From positions 1 to 64,000 of the forward strand of contig CBDDTG010000016.1 of NCBI GenBank assembly GCA_965233665.1: 64,000 nt of DNA, in the 5' to 3' direction. Position 1 is the first letter of the stretch. Every line of letters starts with the position of its first letter. A program made the translations under genes and the position numbers. This document shows, piece after piece, positions 60,437 through 64,000 of the stretch. Below the pieces are notes generated by a model. That model worked only from the letters and a program-made list of their open reading frames with translations, was not told where the DNA came from and searched no databases. Source of the stretch: Bacterioplanes sp965233665. Its GTDB lineage: Bacteria; Pseudomonadota; Gammaproteobacteria; Pseudomonadales; Oceanobacteraceae.

Positions 60437-61510
60437 ATGAATACTCAGTTTACACCAGAGCATCAGGCAGAAGATTCGCAAAGCAACCCACTGGGGTTGC
60501 GTGGCATTGAATTTACCGAATTCGCTACACCCGACAGTGATTTTATGGAAAAAGTGTTTTTGGACTTTGGCTTTTCCAAGCTAAAGACGTTCAAAAATAA
60601 GGATATCCTGTACTTCAATCAAAACGATATTCACTTTCTGATGAATAACGAGCGCAAGGGCTTTTCTAAAAGCTTTGCTGAGCGCCATGGTCCAGCGATC
60701 TGCTCGATGGGCTGGCGTGTTGATGATGCCAACTATGCCTATGAACAGGCAGTCAAGCGCGGTGCAAAACCGGCGGACGATGCGGCCAAAGATCTACCCT
60801 ATCCGGCCATCTATGGTATTGGCGACAGTCTGATCTATTTTATTGACCTATTTGGTGACAAGGGCTCCATCTACGAGACGGATTTTGAAGACCTAGAGCA
60901 GCCGGTTAAGGTGGCTGAAAAGGGCTTTATGAACGTCGATCACCTGACCAATAACGTTTACAAAGGCACCATGGACAAATGGGCCAACTTCTACCGAGAT
61001 GTTTTTGGCTTTACCGACGTTCGCTACTTTGACATTCGCGGTAAAAAAACTGCGTTGATCTCCAATGCACTGAAGTCGCCTGATGGCAGCTTCTGCATTC
61101 CGATTAACGAAGGCAAAGACGACAAAAATAACCAGATTGATGAATACCTGAATGAGTACCAAGGACCTGGTGTTCAACATTTGGCGTTTGCCTCCAGAGA
61201 CCTGCTGGCTTCGCTTGATGCGATGGAAGGGACCAGTATTCAGACGCTGGATATCAATGATGATTATTACGATCAGGTGTTTGACCGTGTTCCGAATGTG
61301 ACCGAAGACCCTGCCCGCATTAAAAAGCATCAAGTGTTGGTGGATGGCGATGACGAAGGTTATCTGCTGCAGATTTTTACTAAAAACCTGTTTGGGCCCA
61401 TTTTTATCGAGTTAATCCAGCGCAAAGAGCACCTTGGCTTTGGCGAAGGCAACTTCCAGGCACTGTTTGAATCCATTGAGCGGGATCAGCAGGCCCGTGG
61501 TGTTATTTAA
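60437..61510 (+). CDS. hppD: 4-hydroxyphenylpyruvate dioxygenase
   Basis: Converts 4-hydroxyphenylpyruvate to homogentisate. 357 residues of two vicinal-oxygen-chelate domains; metal ligands are seen in VDHLTNNVY (His), GVQHLAFAS (His) and IFIELIQRK (Glu). Downstream part DEGYLLQIFTKNLFGP is typical of the family. RBS AGCGAGGTAG precedes the ATG. Second gene of the tyrosine operon. Confidence 0.96.
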   Translation: MNTQFTPEHQAEDSQSNPLGLRGIEFTEFATPDSDFMEKVFLDFGFSKLKTFKNKDILYFNQNDIHFLMNNERKGFSKSFAERHGPAICSMGWRVDDANYAYEQAVKRGAKPADDAAKDLPYPAIYGIGDSLIYFIDLFGDKGSIYETDFEDLEQPVKVAEKGFMNVDHLTNNVYKGTMDKWANFYRDVFGFTDVRYFDIRGKKTALISNALKSPDGSFCIPINEGKDDKNNQIDEYLNEYQGPGVQHLAFASRDLLASLDAMEGTSIQTLDINDDYYDQVFDRVPNVTEDPARIKKHQVLVDGDDEGYLLQIFTKNLFGPIFIELIQRKEHLGFGEGNFQALFESIERDQQARGVI

Positions 61511-61519
61511 GGGGGCTGT

Positions 61520-62548
61520 ATGAAACTTGCCAGTCTTAAACAAGGGCGCGACGGTCGATTGATCGTTGTCTCCCGTGATCTCAAGTCTGCTGTTGAGGTG
61601 CCGCATATTGCAGGCACCCTGCAGCAAGCACTGGACTTGTGGGCAGAAACAGAGCCCAAGCTGCAAGACGTATATCAGCAGCTAAATCAAAAATCCTCTG
61701 AGTTAGCGGGCGTATTTGAATTTCGCGCTCAGGACTGTGCCTCGCCGTTGCCGCGGGCTTATCAGTGGGCAGATGGCAGTGCTTATGTCAATCACGTCGA
61801 GCTGGTGCGCAAAGCTCGCAACAGTGAAATGCCTGACAGCTTCTGGACGGATCCGCTTATGTATCAAGGTGGGTCAGACAGCTTTATTGGCCCTTGCGAT
61901 GATATTCCTTTGGGTGCAGAAAAGTGGGGCATCGATTTTGAAGCCGAAATTGCTGTCGTTACCGATGATGTGCCAATGGGTGTGCCCGAACAGCAAGCAG
62001 AAAAGCACATTAAACTACTGATGCTGGTGAATGACGTTTCTCTGCGGGGGTTGATTCCCGCAGAGCTGGCCAAAGGCTTTGGTTTTTTCCAGTCGAAACC
62101 GTCTAGCAGTTTTTCTCCGGTTGCTGTCACCCCTGATGAATTAGGACCAGCTTGGGAAAACAGCAAGGTACACTTGCCCCTTAATGTTGACTATAACCGT
62201 CAGCCCTTTGGTCGTGCCAATGCCGGTCAAGATATGACCTTCAATTTTGCTCGTTTAATTTCTCATGCGGCGAGTACACGTCCGCTGTCAGCCGGTGCCA
62301 TTATTGGCTCAGGCACTGTCTCTAATAAGCAAAATACCGAGCACGGCTCGGCCATTAGCGATGGTGGCGTTGGTTACTCCTGTATTGCCGAAGTGCGGAT
62401 GATTGAAACCATCAATACCGGTGCTGCAAAAACCAACTTTATGCACTTTGGCGATCAGGTGCGTATTGAAATGCTGGACAGCGATGGCCAGTCCATTTTT
62501 GGTGCCATTGATCAAACCGTCGTTGAATACCAAGGCCATCAGTCATGA
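61520..62548 (+). CDS. fahA: Fumarylacetoacetase
   Basis: Hydrolyses fumarylacetoacetate to fumarate and acetoacetate. 342 residues of the FAH superfamily; the metal-binding acidic residues are in GIDFEAEIAVV and the YVNHVELVRKARNSEMP and LISHAASTRPLSAGAIIGSG segments are typical of this short bacterial FAH family. Starts 9 nt after hppD with GGGGGC upstream; ends overlapping maiA. Confidence 0.92.
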   Translation: MKLASLKQGRDGRLIVVSRDLKSAVEVPHIAGTLQQALDLWAETEPKLQDVYQQLNQKSSELAGVFEFRAQDCASPLPRAYQWADGSAYVNHVELVRKARNSEMPDSFWTDPLMYQGGSDSFIGPCDDIPLGAEKWGIDFEAEIAVVTDDVPMGVPEQQAEKHIKLLMLVNDVSLRGLIPAELAKGFGFFQSKPSSSFSPVAVTPDELGPAWENSKVHLPLNVDYNRQPFGRANAGQDMTFNFARLISHAASTRPLSAGAIIGSGTVSNKQNTEHGSAISDGGVGYSCIAEVRMIETINTGAAKTNFMHFGDQVRIEMLDSDGQSIFGAIDQTVVEYQGHQS

Positions 62549-63174
62549 TGATTCTCTATGACTACTGGCGCTCGTCGGCAGCCTATCGGGTGCGCATTGC
62601 GCTCAACCTGAAAGGCATTGCCTACGGGCAAATTCCGGTTGATCTGCGACTCGGTGAGCAACGTCAGCAAACTCACCTCAGTCGACAGCCTCAAGGGCTG
62701 GTTCCTGCGCTGCAGATTAATGACGATGAGTGCTTGATTCAGTCCCTTGCGATTATGGAGTGGCTTGAGGAAGAGTATCCTGAGCCGGCTTTGTTGCTTG
62801 GCGATGCGATTATGCGCGCCAAAACTCGCAGCCTGATGAATCAGATCGCAGCAGATATTCACCCGTTAAATAATTTAAGGGTGCTGAAATATCTAGTGGA
62901 TGACCTGGGCGCATCGGAAGAGAAGAAAGCCCAGTGGTATCACCATTGGGTCAGCGTTGGGTTTTCAGCTCTGGAGAAGCAGCTAGGCGACCGCCCTTAC
63001 TGTATGGGAGATAAGCTGACGTATGCCGATGTCTGTCTGATACCTCAAGTTTATAACGCCCATCGCTTTGATGTACCCATGGAAGCGTTTCCTAAAATCC
63101 GGGCGGTATATGAGCATTGTATGGCTCTGTCAGCATTTGCTGATGCCGCTCCGGAGCAGCAGGCGGGCTGCTGA
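62545..63174 (+). CDS. maiA: Maleylacetoacetate isomerase
   Basis: A zeta-class glutathione transferase of 209 residues that isomerises maleylacetoacetate to fumarylacetoacetate. The N-terminal YDYWRSSAAYRVRIALNLKG region bears the SSxxxR glutathione-binding motif (SSAAYRVR), and PQGLVPALQINDD and ESLxx-type QSLAIMEWLEE follow. ATG at 62545 overlaps the fahA stop (ATGA). Last gene of the operon. Confidence 0.96.
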   Translation: MMILYDYWRSSAAYRVRIALNLKGIAYGQIPVDLRLGEQRQQTHLSRQPQGLVPALQINDDECLIQSLAIMEWLEEEYPEPALLLGDAIMRAKTRSLMNQIAADIHPLNNLRVLKYLVDDLGASEEKKAQWYHHWVSVGFSALEKQLGDRPYCMGDKLTYADVCLIPQVYNAHRFDVPMEAFPKIRAVYEHCMALSAFADAAPEQQAGC

Positions 63175-63193
63175 ACTGATCTTTGGACGTACA

Positions 63194-63241
63194 AAACCCC
63201 TGAGCCGGGTTCTTTAAAAAAGAGCTTGGTCACAGGGGTTT
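63194..63241 (+). terminator. Terminator after maiA
   Basis: AAACCCCTG (63194-63202) pairs with CAGGGGTTT (63233-63241) across a 30-nt loop; placed between maiA and the convergent DUF1203 gene. Confidence 0.6.
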
Positions 63242-63257
63242 GATGACGTGGTGAAAA

Positions 63258-63725
63258 TTATGCTCGATAGGCCGCGCAACTAAAGCAGCCCGGCTTGGCA
63301 TTGTGGATATGGACCGTTTCAATCTCGGGGTCCTGCAGCTGCTGTTCGAGCGCCATGAGTAAATCATCTGGCTGCACCACCTCAGCGTATTTCATCATGC
63401 TTTGCTGGTCATAGGCTCGCAACGACAGCATGCGATGGCGTAGCACGTCAGGTATTTGATTCACTTGCAAACTGGCCTGTAAGGCCTTCTCACGAATAAA
63501 TATCGGTCCACAGGCGCGGTACGGGGCAGGAACATCAAGGTGCGTATAAGGAAGCAGTAAAACGCGCTCACCGACCTCTGCATCCTGCAGTGATACTCGA
63601 CAAGGATAACCTGGCTGAGCGTCTGCAACGATCCAGCGAGCGTTGTGTTGACGTAGTTCCCTATCATTCAATTGCAGCCAAGGCTGAAACTGCTTTTTAT
63701 CCAGTGCAACAATTTGAAAGTTCAT
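63258..63725 (-). CDS. DUF1203 family protein
   Basis: 155 residues. Pattern PGYPCRVSLQDAEVGERVLLLPY, GPIFIREKA and HIHNAKPGCFSCAA fits DUF1203; function unknown. The conserved PCRVSL and HxHNAKPGC segments suggest a metal or ligand pocket. ATG at 63725 follows AGGAG. Convergent with the tyrosine operon. Confidence 0.85.
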   Translation of the reverse strand: MNFQIVALDKKQFQPWLQLNDRELRQHNARWIVADAQPGYPCRVSLQDAEVGERVLLLPYTHLDVPAPYRACGPIFIREKALQASLQVNQIPDVLRHRMLSLRAYDQQSMMKYAEVVQPDDLLMALEQQLQDPEIETVHIHNAKPGCFSCAAYRA

Positions 63726-63941
63726 ACTCAGCTCCTTAGGTTTAGGGCCAGTATCACGCAAGGCGGTGCCTCAAACTGGCCAAAACCGGTGCTGTTATCT
63801 GTTCTTGGAGTATGCTGCGAGGCGGGACTAATCAAGACGCTATAAATAAGCTGGCCGATTCTATGAATGAATATTGATGGCTCACGGTTAAAGTAGGTCT
63901 GGCTGCACGCTGATAAGGCGTGGATAGATATCCACTCCTGG

Positions 63942-64000
63942 GGCACCTCTGAATAATTCGGTGCCTAGCCCAATATGCAGTGGGTTGATCTTGTCGTTTC
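63942..64000 (+). mobile_element. Left end of a MITE-related element, cut by the window edge
   Basis: GGCACCTCTGAATAATTC and the following GGTGCC match the left end of MITE copies A-C (24 bp), but the sequence after it (TAGCCCAATATGCAG) is different. Either a different derivative or the full transposon that mobilises the MITEs begins here; the rest is outside the window. Confidence 0.7.

Overview
The window reads as chromosomal DNA of a marine gammaproteobacterium of the Oceanospirillales type (Thalassolituus/Oceanobacter-like). This is inferred from gene content: AlmA-type long-chain alkane monooxygenase, beta-oxidation genes, malate:quinone oxidoreductase, mltF/purL/tadA and MaiA/HmgA-type tyrosine catabolism. 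No rRNA, tRNA or CRISPR array was seen.

Layout. 1-10.3 kb: 3' part of ampE, a Mak-type sugar kinase, a PilZ protein, then a cobalamin late-assembly/salvage locus (cobU-cobT-cobC-cobS, a globin, cobQ, and divergent cbiB-cobD-btuF). This 7.4 kb carries about ten single-base frame breaks, nearly all explicable as one extra base and several in homopolymers, while the rest of the window has none visible; a local sequence-quality problem is more likely than gene decay. 10.3-22 kb: a large ImpA/M60-like lipoprotein with a degenerate zinc motif, mqo, a BLUF photosensor, an exonuclease/DUF294 pair, almA, an alkyltransferase-like protein and an SDR. 22-28.5 kb: a fatty-acid operon (AMACR-like racemase, LCAD-like dehydrogenase, thiolase, FadJ/FadB-like protein). 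28.5-43 kb: UvrD-like helicase plus metallopeptidase, slyD, a FAN1-like VRR-NUC nuclease, leuA, Lrp/AsnC regulator, BASS transporter, a histidine kinase, a Sel1 protein, yciH, a thioesterase and tadA.

43-48 kb is an accessory island lying between tadA and mltF-purL, genes that are neighbours in E. coli. It holds a GFA protein, a DUF2798 gene split by a MITE, a DUF2938 protein with a MerR regulator and a clear operator dyad, and an integrase-less array of four small gene cassettes with attC sites (a CALIN) bracketed by two inverted copies of a ~226 bp repeat. A ~260 bp MITE with 18-20 bp terminal inverted repeats occurs three times (23.7, 40.9, 43.7 kb), and its left terminus appears again at the window end, where a larger related element may begin.

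48-64 kb: a lipoprotein hydrolase, mltF, purL, an RCC1-repeat lipoprotein, and a complete phenylalanine/tyrosine route to fumarate and acetoacetate (phhA; hmgA-hppD-fahA-maiA) with a divergent LysR regulator, then a DUF1203 protein.

The most unusual items are the MITE family with recoverable insertion events, the repeat-flanked cassette array, the probable pseudo-peptidase at 10.4-13.5 kb and the concentration of frame breaks in the first 7.4 kb.
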